From Thermodesulfobacteriota bacterium (GTDB lineage Bacteria; Desulfobacterota_D; UBA1144; Nemesobacterales; UBA2774): DNA of 28,248 nt. Position numbers and translations under genes: made by a program. The notes beneath the pieces were generated by a model. It saw only the letters and a list, made by a program, of their open reading frames with translations, was not told the origin of the DNA and did not search any database. Numbering within the stretch: the stretch's first letter is position 1; each line of letters starts with the position of its first letter. The DNA is taken from the NCBI GenBank assembly GCA_035325995.1, contig DAOKYU010000016.1, positions 1-28,248 of the forward strand. The letters run 5' to 3'. Below are positions 1 through 7,326 of this stretch, piece by piece.

Positions 1-10
1 GTATAGTATT

Positions 11-40
11 TGGAGGATTTAGCGAAGGAACGATGATTTT
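11..40 (+). repeat. 30-bp leader of dispersed repeat, copy 1
   Basis: These 30 bases recur exactly at 5597-5626. In both places they are followed directly by a short palindrome: here GCACGC-CTC-GCGTGC at 41-55, there GCGGAC-TGT-GTCCGC at 5630-5644. The palindrome here overlaps the 3' end of the neighbouring minus-strand gene, whose stop codon is at 55-57. Confidence 0.85.
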
Positions 41-54
41 GCACGCCTCGCGTG

Positions 55-615
55 CTAGAGGAATGTGGCGAGGAGACGCGTGATCTGCTCCAGCCTGCCC
101 TCGCCCACGATGTACCTGGAGAGATAGTATTCCGTCGGGGAAACGGCGCGCCCTCCCCTCCGCCGGTTGGCTACGGAACAATAAACCTCGCGTCCGTCGC
201 CGCTTACGCCGTGCACCGTGCTTACCCACGCCTTTACCTCGTCCGGGTCGTCGGCGACGGCGTCGGGGCCCATTACCAGCTCGTCCGCGCCGGTGGACAG
301 ATCGATGCGGCGGACGGAATCCCACGCATAGCCGTCGTAATTGCCGTTACGCTCCTCGACGCGTATGACGTTCGTGTAAAGGTGCGGCGAGACGGGCGAG
401 AGAGCGGGGTCCTCGAAGCTGAGTGAAGGGTCGTCAGGCGTAAGCTTCCGGTATTTTTCGTCCGCGACGCCCCTGCCCCAGAGGCTCTTTATTCCGTATC
501 CGCTGCCGATGCTCCTGTAGAAGTGTGCGAGAAGGGTCCCGGAGTGAGCGTCGAAAAATAGCTGTAAGAAATTGCTCTCCCCCGAGATCCCCACGAGTTC
601 CCAATCGATTTTCAT
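55..615 (-). CDS. Conserved hypothetical protein, paralogue A
   Basis: A 186-residue protein of unknown function with no signal peptide or membrane segment, so probably cytoplasmic. The start is the ATG at 613-615, behind an AAGGGA site; the reading frame is open upstream but lacks a ribosome site there. It is clearly homologous over its whole length to the protein at 18948-19613. Shared landmarks are an N-terminal W-x5-GI-x2-ES, a central YR(K/R)LTPD, then NV-x-RV, (V/I)R-x-ID-x2-TG, AWVS-x-V and a C-terminal ITRL. These read like a beta-rich repeat fold, but no catalytic motif is visible. The stop codon lies inside the small palindrome of a dispersed repeat. Function unknown. Confidence 0.8.
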   Translation of the reverse strand: MKIDWELVGISGESNFLQLFFDAHSGTLLAHFYRSIGSGYGIKSLWGRGVADEKYRKLTPDDPSLSFEDPALSPVSPHLYTNVIRVEERNGNYDGYAWDSVRRIDLSTGADELVMGPDAVADDPDEVKAWVSTVHGVSGDGREVYCSVANRRRGGRAVSPTEYYLSRYIVGEGRLEQITRLLATFL

Positions 616-865
616 AGCGTTCCCTTGCGGATGTAGTTGTACGACCGGCTTGTTGTACGGGCTGACGAGCGCTGTACAGTGCCTTTCAGGCACCCTCGAA
701 AGTTCTATTATGGAGACTCGGGCAGGGGTTGTAAAGTCTGAAATAAGTACAAGATTTGTTATTCCGAGATAAGACCATGCTAAGACTTTTCAAACGAAAT
801 GCCCGTAAACAAAGGGCCGAATGACGTAGTAAAAAAACGGGAGAAACGATCCGGCCGGGCCGGAA

Positions 866-1225
866 TCACGCGTACACCGACAGCCATTTCCGGATGACGG
901 AGACGACGTATTCCCTTTCCTCCGGGGTGAGCTCGCGGCCCTCGCGCGGAATGCCGTGCCACTTTTCGAGACACTTCCGGCAGCACGTCGCAGTCGCGTG
1001 CTGGGCGATGAAGGCGGGGTGGTTACGCATCGGGGTCTGCCTGCCGTCGTTCGGGATGCCGGCGGGCGCGAGGCGCTCGTCTACGAACGAGCGGGCGTGG
1101 TCGAGGACGGCGTCGAGACCTTTAGCGCGGAGGTATTCGAGCTCCCTGCCGCGGAGGCGGAAGCGCGAGCGGAAGGCGGACCTCCCGAGACGCTCGAAGA
1201 GCCTGTCGAGATTTCGCATGAGCAT
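866..1225 (-). CDS. DUF4186 family protein
   Basis: About 119 residues that match my memory of the DUF4186 family along the whole length: LFERLGRSAFRSRF near the N-terminus, then GLDAVLDHARSF, RLAPAGIPNDG, QTPMRNHPAFIAQHATATCC, and a C-terminal KCLEKWHGIP followed by ELTPEEREYVV. The conserved CC-x2-C plus histidines suggest a metal site, but the biochemical role of the family is unknown to me. The start is ATG at 1223-1225 or the one two codons later; the upstream extension has no ribosome site and is not family-like. It lies 65 bp downstream of the alcohol dehydrogenase on the same strand and may be cotranscribed with it. Confidence 0.85.
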   Translation of the reverse strand: MLMRNLDRLFERLGRSAFRSRFRLRGRELEYLRAKGLDAVLDHARSFVDERLAPAGIPNDGRQTPMRNHPAFIAQHATATCCRKCLEKWHGIPREGRELTPEEREYVVSVIRKWLSVYA

Positions 1226-1290
1226 CGGGCCGCGGAGCCCCGTGTCCCCACTGTGCGGACATGGCACGAGGCTCCGGCAAGGCAAACTCG

Positions 1291-2337
1291 TTACGGCGTT
1301 ATGACCACCTTTATCGCGTTCTCGGCCTTACTGTCCATGAGCTCGTATCCGCGCGGCGTGTCGGCCAGCGGCAGGTCGTGCGTTATGACGGCAGTAGGGT
1401 CGATCTTCCCGCTCTCTATGAGCGGCAGTAGCTTCAGGATGTAGTTCTTCGCCGGGCAGACGCCGCCCCTGAACGTGAGGTCTTTAAGGTAGAAGTCGAG
1501 CATCGGCACCGGGAGCTCCTGCACCATGAAGCCTATGAACGATATCGTGCCGCCGGGACGGGCGACTTTCATCGCGTCGAGAACGGCCTGGTTCGAGCCG
1601 ATGCATTCGAGCGCGACGTCCACCCCCTCGCCGTTCGTGAGGCCCATAATCTGCTCGACGGGGTCGCCGTTCTTAGAATTTATGACGTAGTCGGCGCCGA
1701 GCTTCTTCGCGACGTCGAGCCTGAAGTCGTGGTGTCCGACCGTGATTATCTTCGAGGGGCCGAAGAGCCCGGCCGAGGCCGTGGCCAAAAGCCCGAGCGG
1801 CCCGTCGCCGAATACCGCCACCGTATCGCCCGGCTTTATGTTGCCCCACTCGGCGCAGAAGAACGCCGTCGAAAATATGTCGCCGAGGAAGATTACGCTG
1901 TCGTCCGCGATTTCGGACGGCACCTTTTCGAGCGTGGTGTCGGCGAAGGGTATCCGGACGTACTCGGCCTGCCCGCCCCAGAACCCGCCGAGGGCCTCGC
2001 CGAAGCCGAAGCAGCCGCCCCCGCCCGCGCACGCCGTCGGATAGCCCTTCCGGCAGTTCGGGCAGACGCCGCAGCCCACCCAGAACGGGGCAACGGCCTT
2101 GTCGCCTTTTTTGAAGTTCTTTACGCCCTTGCCGGCGTCTTCGACGACGCCCATGAACTCGTGCCCGACGACGAAGCCCTCGTCGAGCGGGATGTTGCCC
2201 CTGTAGAAGTGCAGGTCCGAGCCGCAGATCGCGCTCTTCGTGATCCTGAGTATTACATCGCCGTCGCTTTTCATTACCGGATCGGGGACCGTCTCGATCC
2301 TCACGTCCCTCGCGCCGTGGTATACGTTAGCCTTCAT
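1291..2337 (-). CDS. Zinc-dependent alcohol dehydrogenase (MDR family)
   Basis: A 348-residue NAD(P)-dependent medium-chain dehydrogenase, a usual length for the family. Catalytic zinc residues are visible as Cys38 (CGSDLHFYRG) and His59-Glu60 (GHEFMGVVE). The structural zinc lobe is Cys89, Cys92, Cys95 and Cys103. The Rossmann nucleotide-binding turn is VFGDGPLGLLA. The GDIFSTAFF segment and overall pattern resemble the formaldehyde dehydrogenase-like or S-(hydroxymethyl)-type branch, but the substrate cannot be read from sequence. The ATG at 2335-2337 has a GGAGG site seven bases upstream. The SnoaL-like gene ends 87 bp upstream on the same strand and DUF4186 follows, so a three-gene operon is plausible. 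Confidence 0.93.
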   Translation of the reverse strand: MKANVYHGARDVRIETVPDPVMKSDGDVILRITKSAICGSDLHFYRGNIPLDEGFVVGHEFMGVVEDAGKGVKNFKKGDKAVAPFWVGCGVCPNCRKGYPTACAGGGGCFGFGEALGGFWGGQAEYVRIPFADTTLEKVPSEIADDSVIFLGDIFSTAFFCAEWGNIKPGDTVAVFGDGPLGLLATASAGLFGPSKIITVGHHDFRLDVAKKLGADYVINSKNGDPVEQIMGLTNGEGVDVALECIGSNQAVLDAMKVARPGGTISFIGFMVQELPVPMLDFYLKDLTFRGGVCPAKNYILKLLPLIESGKIDPTAVITHDLPLADTPRGYELMDSKAENAIKVVITP

Positions 2338-2424
2338 AAGCTTGCCTCCGCCTGAGTTTTATCAAAATGTTAACCAATGGGATTGTATCTGCAAACGCGG
2401 CGCGGTCGGGCATGCGCAGGCGCC

Positions 2425-2811
2425 CTATCCATCCATCTTCTCGACCCAGCCGGCACGCCACCCGGGGGCGTCGAAGGGCCGGCTCCAGTAGGCCGTCTCC
2501 TTCGCTATCTTTCCGTCCCGGAATTCGAAGACGAATACGCACTTATACACCGAATCGCCGCCGTAATCGAGCGTGGCCTCGGCCACGACGACCTCGCCCG
2601 CGCTCACCATGCGCCTTGGCGTTATCGTGGGCAGGCCGGGGAACGCCCCGTATATCGCCCGCCTGTTGTCGCCGCCGACTATCCTTTCGCCCGACTGCGG
2701 CCATTCCATCACGGCGTCTTCGTGGAACAGCTCGTCCATTACCGCCACGTTCCTGCCGTTGATGCAGCCTATGAGCCTTTCGACCACCTTTTCGTTCTCC
2801 CTCGCCGCCAT
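2425..2811 (-). CDS. SnoaL/NTF2-like protein
   Basis: A 128-residue protein of the nuclear transport factor 2-like superfamily, a cone-shaped alpha+beta fold that often binds small hydrophobic molecules. Features seen are the helical N-terminus (EKVVERLIGCINGRNVAVMDELF), HEDAVMEWPQSGERIVGG, the central AIYGAFPGLPTITPRRMVSAG and the strand pair VYKCVFVFEFRDGKIAKETAYW, in the usual order. The ATG at 2809-2811 follows an AGGGAGGG site. It is the first of three minus-strand genes with the dehydrogenase and DUF4186. No substrate can be inferred; homologues range from isomerases to plain binding proteins. Confidence 0.88.
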   Translation of the reverse strand: MAARENEKVVERLIGCINGRNVAVMDELFHEDAVMEWPQSGERIVGGDNRRAIYGAFPGLPTITPRRMVSAGEVVVAEATLDYGGDSVYKCVFVFEFRDGKIAKETAYWSRPFDAPGWRAGWVEKMDG

Positions 2812-3196
2812 AGCACTCCCTCCCTCGGGGAGCCGCTACGCAGGGCCCCCATAGAGGAGAATATAGAAGATCGGCGGGTGTGAAGTCAAGACCATGAAAA
2901 AGGACAGAAATCGAAGTCTGCCGCTGTCCCTTTATCCGGCGATTATTTGCCGCTTTCTAAATTTTTAGGGTTAACGTATTCTTTAATAATGCAGGAATCT
3001 TCCGAATGCGTTTACGTGTCATAAAGCTCGATGCCACAGTGGTTTAGAAGTTACAGGATTGACAGAATAAGCAAAAATCGACAATATCATGGTATCTTTA
3101 ATAGCGTAAAAGCATGGAATTTCCTGTACGGAAACTATATCGTCACGGCTCTTATAGCATAAAGATCGATTGAATACGCCAAGGGGGTAAGTCTTG
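2812..3196. other. Gene-free stretch before hicBA
   Basis: No credible gene. G+C falls towards the right. A hairpin with AAAGGACAG and CTGTCCCTTT arms (one bulge) lies near 2897-2932. A TTGACA hexamer at 3059-3064, with a weak CAATAT 17 bases later, could be a promoter for hicB, leaving a leader of about 100 bases. Confidence 0.5.
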
Positions 3197-3577
3197 ATGT
3201 CGGTTCGTACCATAAATCTGGACATCGTGATTTATCGGGAAGATGGATTATGGGTGGCTCATTGTTTACAGCTGGATATTGTAGCGGCTTCACAAACTGT
3301 GGAAGAAGCACAGTCCGAAATCATGGAGCTTATCAAGGCCCATACGGAATACACCATTGAACATGACGATTGGGAACACTTCTATCACCCTGCTCCTGAG
3401 AGGTATTGGGCGCTGATACCGAAAGCTCCATCGGTCGAAGATAGCGTAATTGATTTCTCGGAGATCGAAACAAAGGTTCCAAACAAGGTGGATCCTTTTG
3501 ACAAACCGGTTTTCTCGATGAAGAACTGGCACAGCGATCACATTTTCAAAAAAGATATTAACCACTGTACCGCGTAA
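3197..3577 (+). CDS. hicB: HicB-like antitoxin
   Basis: A 126-residue antitoxin of the HicB superfamily. The N-terminal half (LDIVIYREDGLWVAHCLQLDIVAASQTVEEAQSEI) is the typical partial RNase H-like HicB fold. The C-terminal half, which would bind DNA or the toxin, is not a clear ribbon-helix-helix. The ATG at 3197 is preferred over TTG at 3194 and sits behind AAGGGGG. Its toxin partner starts 18 bp downstream. The order antitoxin-toxin is the reverse of classical hicAB but common in this subfamily. The likely role is to neutralise HicA and repress the operon. Base composition is more A+T-rich than neighbouring genes, consistent with a horizontally acquired module. Confidence 0.85.
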   Translation: MSVRTINLDIVIYREDGLWVAHCLQLDIVAASQTVEEAQSEIMELIKAHTEYTIEHDDWEHFYHPAPERYWALIPKAPSVEDSVIDFSEIETKVPNKVDPFDKPVFSMKNWHSDHIFKKDINHCTA

Positions 3578-3595
3578 AATCTTATGAGGTAATAT

Positions 3596-3841
3596 GTGTC
3601 TCAAAAAGGCCCCCTTCGATTTCGGGAATTATATTCGAGGCTGGAGCCCTTCGGGGTTCGTATAATGCAAGGCAGGGGGAAAGGCTCGGAAATTATTTTA
3701 TTAAGGCCTGTAGAGCCCGGCGGCAATAAGGGTCCGAGATATCCTGTTAGACATCATAGCGATAACGATATGATTCCACTGGGTACCATAATGGCATGTC
3801 TTCGCAGACTGGAAATACCCCCTGAAGATTTTTGGGGATAA
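3596..3841 (+). CDS. hicA: HicA-like toxin
   Basis: An 81-residue protein of the HicA mRNA-interferase type, a small double-stranded-RNA-binding-like fold. Visible features are the N-terminal helix (FRELYSRLEPFGVRIM), the GRGKGSEIILLRP strand turn, a second strand with RYPVRHHSDND, and a C-terminal ACLRRLEIPPEDFW helix. The GxGS turn that usually carries the catalytic His here has Glu (GKGSE), while a His pair appears later in the second strand, so this is a divergent subfamily. It starts at GTG 3596 with GAGGT seven bases upstream; the overlapping ATG at 3594 is in another frame. Cotranscribed with hicB. Confidence 0.8.
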   Translation: MSQKGPLRFRELYSRLEPFGVRIMQGRGKGSEIILLRPVEPGGNKGPRYPVRHHSDNDMIPLGTIMACLRRLEIPPEDFWG

Positions 3842-4121
3842 CGTTTTTACCAACCATCGCGCCCGGCTGCTCGTCGTGAATGTTCCAATGTTTAACACCT
3901 CTGCATAAACCACTTACGACTTAAACCACTTCACAACCCGGTTCATATTCACCGGATCCGTCATATAGGTACTTAAACATTCAAGGTAATGGGTGACTGA
4001 CCTAAAAATACGGGGCCAAACGGCGTAACCCGCCAGTTGCCGGGCCCGGTATGCGGCTTGGGAGCGGACAATTCGCCATTCATACCGGGCCACAGGATCA
4101 ACGCCCCGAAGGGCTGGATGG
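3842..4121. other. Gene-free stretch with long inverted repeat
   Basis: No gene seen. It contains a perfect 11-bp inverted repeat, GGCCCGGTATG at 4043-4053 and CATACCGGGCC at 4081-4091, with a 27-base centre and no T-run on either side. It could be an RNA hairpin or a protein-binding or recombination site. Confidence 0.6.
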
Positions 4122-4158
4122 GAGAAAAATACGCGGGCGCGCTCCCCAACGCACCCGC
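4122..4158 (-). terminator. Rho-independent terminator
   Basis: On the minus strand a 9-bp stem (GCGGGTGCG with CGCGCCCGC, one G-T pair) is followed directly by a TATTTTTC run. It lies about 20 bp after the stop of the gene at 4177-4593 and fits as its terminator. Confidence 0.8.
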
Positions 4159-4176
4159 TTCGGAATGCCGGGGCTT

Positions 4177-4593
4177 TCAGCTCGTGCTCAGAAGCTCGCA
4201 GTACTTGTCGAACGCGGATACCGTGCTCTCAAAAGCCTGCTTACGACACTTTCTGATGTTCTCGGCGAGCGCCTCGGCCTTCTTCTTTTTGATTTCTATA
4301 ATGTCTTTCCCCAGATCGCTGAAATATTCCAGCTGATTTACAAAGGGGTTATGCCTCCGATACGGAGCCAGGTACTTCATCTCGAATACGTTCTTCAGAA
4401 AATCGAGGTATCCGAGATGTGCTGCGAGCCCCATCTCGAGACAGGCGTCGGCGGCGTTGCCGAACTGTTTGAAAGCCTGCATACCCATCCCGAAAGCGTT
4501 CTTGTAAGCGCCCCTCATCGTGGTATCCATGGCTTCTTCGCCTCTTTCCGCTTCTTCGGCGATCGCTTCTGCGTTATTTCTAACGACTTTCAT
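4177..4593 (-). CDS. Hypothetical all-helical protein
   Basis: A 138-residue soluble protein predicted by eye to be almost entirely amphipathic helix. Acidic and charged ends (EAIAEEAERGEEAM; DIIEIKKKKAEALAENI) flank a central Met/Phe-rich segment. The helix pattern and size recall phasin-like granule-coating proteins, but no diagnostic motif supports that and I leave it unnamed. The start is secure: AAGGAGG lies six bases before the ATG at 4591-4593. The gene stands alone between a strong terminator and repeat-rich sequence. Confidence 0.8.
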   Translation of the reverse strand: MKVVRNNAEAIAEEAERGEEAMDTTMRGAYKNAFGMGMQAFKQFGNAADACLEMGLAAHLGYLDFLKNVFEMKYLAPYRRHNPFVNQLEYFSDLGKDIIEIKKKKAEALAENIRKCRKQAFESTVSAFDKYCELLSTS

Positions 4594-4742
4594 ATCTCGC
4601 CTCCTTGTCCCGAATTACAGTAACTTTTATTGCATAATTCGTGCCGTGAACGGTTTTCAATATCGGGAGCGGGTTAGCCGAACGACGCCCGGCAGAGAGT
4701 GTCGAGTGTCAGAAAATACCACAGCGGCCGGCAGTCGCACGC

Positions 4743-4795
4743 AATCGAAGCAGCAAACTTACAGACACTTCACCCCACCGCGCTTCCGGCGTCTG
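4743..4795 (+). repeat. Degenerate copy of dispersed repeat family 1
   Basis: The segment AATCGAAGCAGCAAACTTAC...CCACCGCGCTTCCGGCG lines up with the bodies of the copies at 5291, 5649 and 8989. Only the first half is recognisable. Confidence 0.5.
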
Positions 4796-4845
4796 GATTC
4801 TCCTGCCTCACTATTTCGGAAACCACACTAAGTGCGCGGCGGCAT

Positions 4846-5226
4846 TCAATGTGCGGACGGGATCTCTTCGGTGAGCCCGAGGATGTCGAGCAGACGCTGC
4901 CTGAGCTCGATGGCCTCGGCGATGCGGGCGCTGGGGAATTTGTGGGCGGGGAATTTTTCCATGGCGTCCCACAGGCCGCGCATGCTGTGGCTCGACGCGC
5001 GGGAGACGACGTCCTGAAACGACGGGGTTATATCGACGTCGAAATCGAGGTAATCGAGCGAGTGATGAATCGGCGGGTCGACCATGACCGTCACCGGGCT
5101 GCAGAGGACGTCCCTTCCGCGTATGTCGGTCGCGTCGGCGAAGGGCGTCGGCTTGTGGAGATACCACTCGACCTTGTCCTTGTGCTTCATGAACTCTTCG
5201 ATGAATTCGTTTACGGAGTTTATCAT
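4846..5226 (-). CDS. Hypothetical protein
   Basis: A 126-residue protein that I do not recognise. It begins MINSVNEFIEEFMKHKDKVEWYLHKP, contains a loop-rich middle (DIRGRDVLCSPVTVMVDPPIHHS, then a DFDVDITPSFQD strand region), and ends in a helix pair with ELRQRLLDILGL. There is no signal peptide or membrane segment. The frame stays open for 90 more codons upstream, but that part runs through dispersed-repeat sequence, so the ATG at 5224-5226 is chosen; its ribosome site is only G-rich. A GC hairpin (AGCCCC/GGGGCT) sits just ahead of the start. Confidence 0.72.
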   Translation of the reverse strand: MINSVNEFIEEFMKHKDKVEWYLHKPTPFADATDIRGRDVLCSPVTVMVDPPIHHSLDYLDFDVDITPSFQDVVSRASSHSMRGLWDAMEKFPAHKFPSARIAEAIELRQRLLDILGLTEEIPSAH

Positions 5227-5290
5227 GCGCAGAGCCCCCCGGGGCTTATATAAATTTAGTATGCGGACAGGGGAGATTATTGCAAGCGGG

Positions 5291-5391
5291 CAGGCCACGT
5301 GTGCTGGAATTCGAAATAGCGAGGTACCGCTATTATCACCAGCCGCGCTTCCGGTGGTTACAGCAACTTCGGCGCTACGCCGAAAATCACA
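5291..5391 (+). repeat. Dispersed repeat family 1, full copy
   Basis: About 100 bases: a CACGTGTGCTGGAAT head, a body with a TACCGCTATTATCACCAGCCGCGCTTCC core, and a perfect hairpin TTCGGCG-CTA-CGCCGAA near the end. The same arrangement recurs at 5649-5741 and, eroded, at 8989-9081. A reverse-oriented copy of the head lies at about 6208-6224. Confidence 0.8.
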
Positions 5392-5450
5392 TAATATTGC
5401 AAGCTGCGTAAGCAGCGAAGCAATACAATATCGGGCCGTCAAAATTCGCG

Positions 5451-5548
5451 CACGCCACGCGTGCTGGATATCGACGTAGCAGCTTTGGAAATTCATAGTA
5501 CCGCTCGGTCGTCTGTTCTATTTAATCACCAGCCCTGCCACGCCGAAG
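5451..5548 (+). repeat. Dispersed repeat family 1, rearranged copy
   Basis: The head is the palindrome GCACGC-CAC-GCGTGC followed by TGGATATCGACGTAGCAGC. The middle is replaced by unrelated sequence, and the ATCACCAGCC element returns near 5525. Confidence 0.6.
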
Positions 5549-5596
5549 ACATCGAGTGGATGAGCGTTAAAAATCCGATGTGGGGCTGTGGGCCGG

Positions 5597-5644
5597 TGGA
5601 GGATTTAGCGAAGGAACGATGATTTTTAGGCGGACTGTGTCCGC
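5597..5644 (+). repeat. 30-bp leader (copy 2) plus palindrome
   Basis: Bases 5597-5626 are identical to 11-40. They are followed by the palindrome GCGGAC-TGT-GTCCGC and run straight into a family 1 body at 5649, so leader, palindrome and body seem to form one unit. Confidence 0.8.
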
Positions 5645-5648
5645 AGAC

Positions 5649-5741
5649 AATCGAAGTAGCAGCATTACGCTATTACCACCCGACGCGCTCCAGATGGTTT
5701 TAGCAACTTCGGCGCTACGCCGAAAACGACACTACGTGTCC
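5649..5741 (+). repeat. Dispersed repeat family 1, full copy
   Basis: Best-preserved copy: AATCGAAGTAGCAGC start, TTACGCTATTACCACCC core, perfect TTCGGCG-CTA-CGCCGAA hairpin, and a terminal GACAC-TAC-GTGTC hairpin. Confidence 0.8.
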
Positions 5742-6260
5742 CCGGCCCGTGATTTTTTCTACTTTTCATCAAGGAAAAGTAGAAGACTTTCGTCTTTCGC
5801 CTTTGCTTTTTTCTGTTAAATCTTTAAAGACTAGATCCTGAAACAAGTTCAGGATGACAGACTAAAGGATGACGGATTAAAAACATGGATTCCCGATACA
5901 AGCACTCGGGAATGACATCTTAAGAATCCAGAATCAATCAGTCGTTGCGGTGTGTTTGCCGCGACTCCATACTTCCGTCATCCTGAACTCGTTTCGGGAT
6001 CTAATTTTTTCGGTTTTGTTTGCGCAGGAAGGCGACCGATTCCCCGCCCGCTCGAAATCGTTGGGAATGACAAAGAAAAAAATGAAGGATTAAATCCCCC
6101 TATTCCTCACACGTTCGGAATTATCCCCCTTTTTCTAAGGGGGATGAAAGACAAAGACTGAATTCCCGATTAAGACATTCGGGAATGACAAATCTGACGG
6201 ACTTGATTCCAGCACACGTGGCGCGCAGGGGAGCCGGGGCCCCCCTTATATATTTAAAGT
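5742..6260. repeat. REP-like palindrome cluster, no gene
   Basis: This part of the 1,040-bp gene-free stretch holds short palindromes of two kinds. ATCCTGAA/TTCAGGAT types are at 5835-5855 and 5980-6000, the latter with one change. ATTCCCGA/TCGGGAAT types are at 5889-5913 and 6163-6187. An AATCCCCC/GGGGGAT type lies near 6120-6147. Several end in GATGAC or AATGAC, as many intergenic REP elements do. Further copies lie at 16943-16963 and 18545-18565. Confidence 0.75.
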
Positions 6261-6266
6261 GAATTC

Positions 6267-7148
6267 CTACGCCGCCGCCTTTCTCCTGCGGACGACTATG
6301 TATCCGGCAACGCCCATGAGCGACGCCGCTGCGATGAGACCCCACTCCGAAAGCGCAGGTATCGGGAGAACCGTCCAGATCACTTCGACGGGAGACGAGA
6401 TTACTTCACCTTCAGAGCCTTCGAATGAGGCGGTTACAGTATCCGTGCCGACGGCGAAGCTGGAATAGGTCCACGACAAGAGGCCGTCGGGGCCTGTCGT
6501 GCAGTCGGGGTTAGGCGAGCATATTCCGTAAACACCGCTCCTCTTCCCCTCGCTCGGACCCGAAACGACCCTGAACGTTACGAGAGCTCCCTCAACCGGC
6601 GAGCCTTCCTCCGTCACAGAGGCCGTGACAGTCTGCTCCGAGCCCGCCGGGCCCGAGGAAGATTCCGGGGTCAGGTCGATGATCTGATCGGGAAGCGCTT
6701 CGCACGGACAGATCGAACGCCTGGAACTGGGACCACACGGGTCCCCCTGCTGGTCCATTCCGGTCCTGTGATTGAGCGGGCAGCTATCCGCGCTCGAGCA
6801 GTACAACTGGCCGAGCAGCCCCCCGCCGACCGTATGGTTGCCGGGCTCATCTTCGAGGCAGTCGTATCGCCCGGGAAAGAAAGATATGGAGCCTCCCAGA
6901 CCGAGCGCCTCGCTTATAGCCTGGCACTCAGCCGCCGAGTTCTGAGCCTCGAACCATACCTGGTCATCTTCGATGACCTGCAGGCCGAGCGCCGCGCAAA
7001 CCTCGTTACACGCCTCGCCGCAGGCCTGGTCGTTATAACACCAGTCGAGCCCGTTGGCCCTGACGCAAACGGCCTCTGCGCGGTGCACGGGAACAAGCAC
7101 AACCAAAAGAAGAAAAACGGCGGAAAAGGCAGAGAGTATCTTTTTCAT
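6267..7148 (-). CDS. Secreted Cys-rich protein with Ig-like domain and IPTL-CTERM tail
   Basis: A 293-residue exported protein. Residues 1-26 form a signal peptide (MKKILSAF, hydrophobic core, AEA cut site). Residues 28-149 are rich in paired cysteines and unrecognised. Residues 153-260 look like a bacterial Ig-like (Big-1) domain, with TVTASVTEEGSPVEGALVTF and GTDTVTASFEGSEGEV. The C-terminus is an IPTL-CTERM-type sorting signal: IPALSEWG at 263-270, a hydrophobic helix, then RRRK. Such tails are thought to be processed by a membrane sorting protease; none is encoded here. The ATG at 7146-7148 has GGAGG eight bases upstream; a TTG five codons earlier overlaps that site and is rejected. A perfect 22-bp dyad lies in its leader. 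Confidence 0.88.
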   Translation of the reverse strand: MKKILSAFSAVFLLLVVLVPVHRAEAVCVRANGLDWCYNDQACGEACNEVCAALGLQVIEDDQVWFEAQNSAAECQAISEALGLGGSISFFPGRYDCLEDEPGNHTVGGGLLGQLYCSSADSCPLNHRTGMDQQGDPCGPSSRRSICPCEALPDQIIDLTPESSSGPAGSEQTVTASVTEEGSPVEGALVTFRVVSGPSEGKRSGVYGICSPNPDCTTGPDGLLSWTYSSFAVGTDTVTASFEGSEGEVISSPVEVIWTVLPIPALSEWGLIAAASLMGVAGYIVVRRRKAAA

Positions 7149-7170
7149 ATTACCATCCTCCAAACTCGAT

Positions 7171-7192
7171 TAATGTGTAAAAATACACATTA
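7171..7192. promoter_or_regulatory. Perfect 22-bp dyad in the leader of the IPTL-CTERM gene
   Basis: TAATGTGTA-AAAA-TACACATTA is a flawless palindrome 23 bp upstream of the ATG, next to a TATAGT hexamer on the minus strand (7192-7197). It could be a repressor operator just after the promoter or an mRNA hairpin. Confidence 0.6.
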
Positions 7193-7326
7193 CTATAATT
7201 AAATGGCAAAAACAATAATGTTAAGACAGGCTTAACGAAATTTTAAATAATTGAACGCAGACCGGGGGGCCACCGTCGCTTCTTTCCGGGCGGTGCCGTA
7301 CGACGGGCTCCGATTAATTGTGAAGC

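Noticed and set aside
5227..5496. 90-residue N-terminal extension of the gene at 4846-5226
   Set aside because: The extension is translated repeat sequence with no family-like content, and a start exists at 5226.
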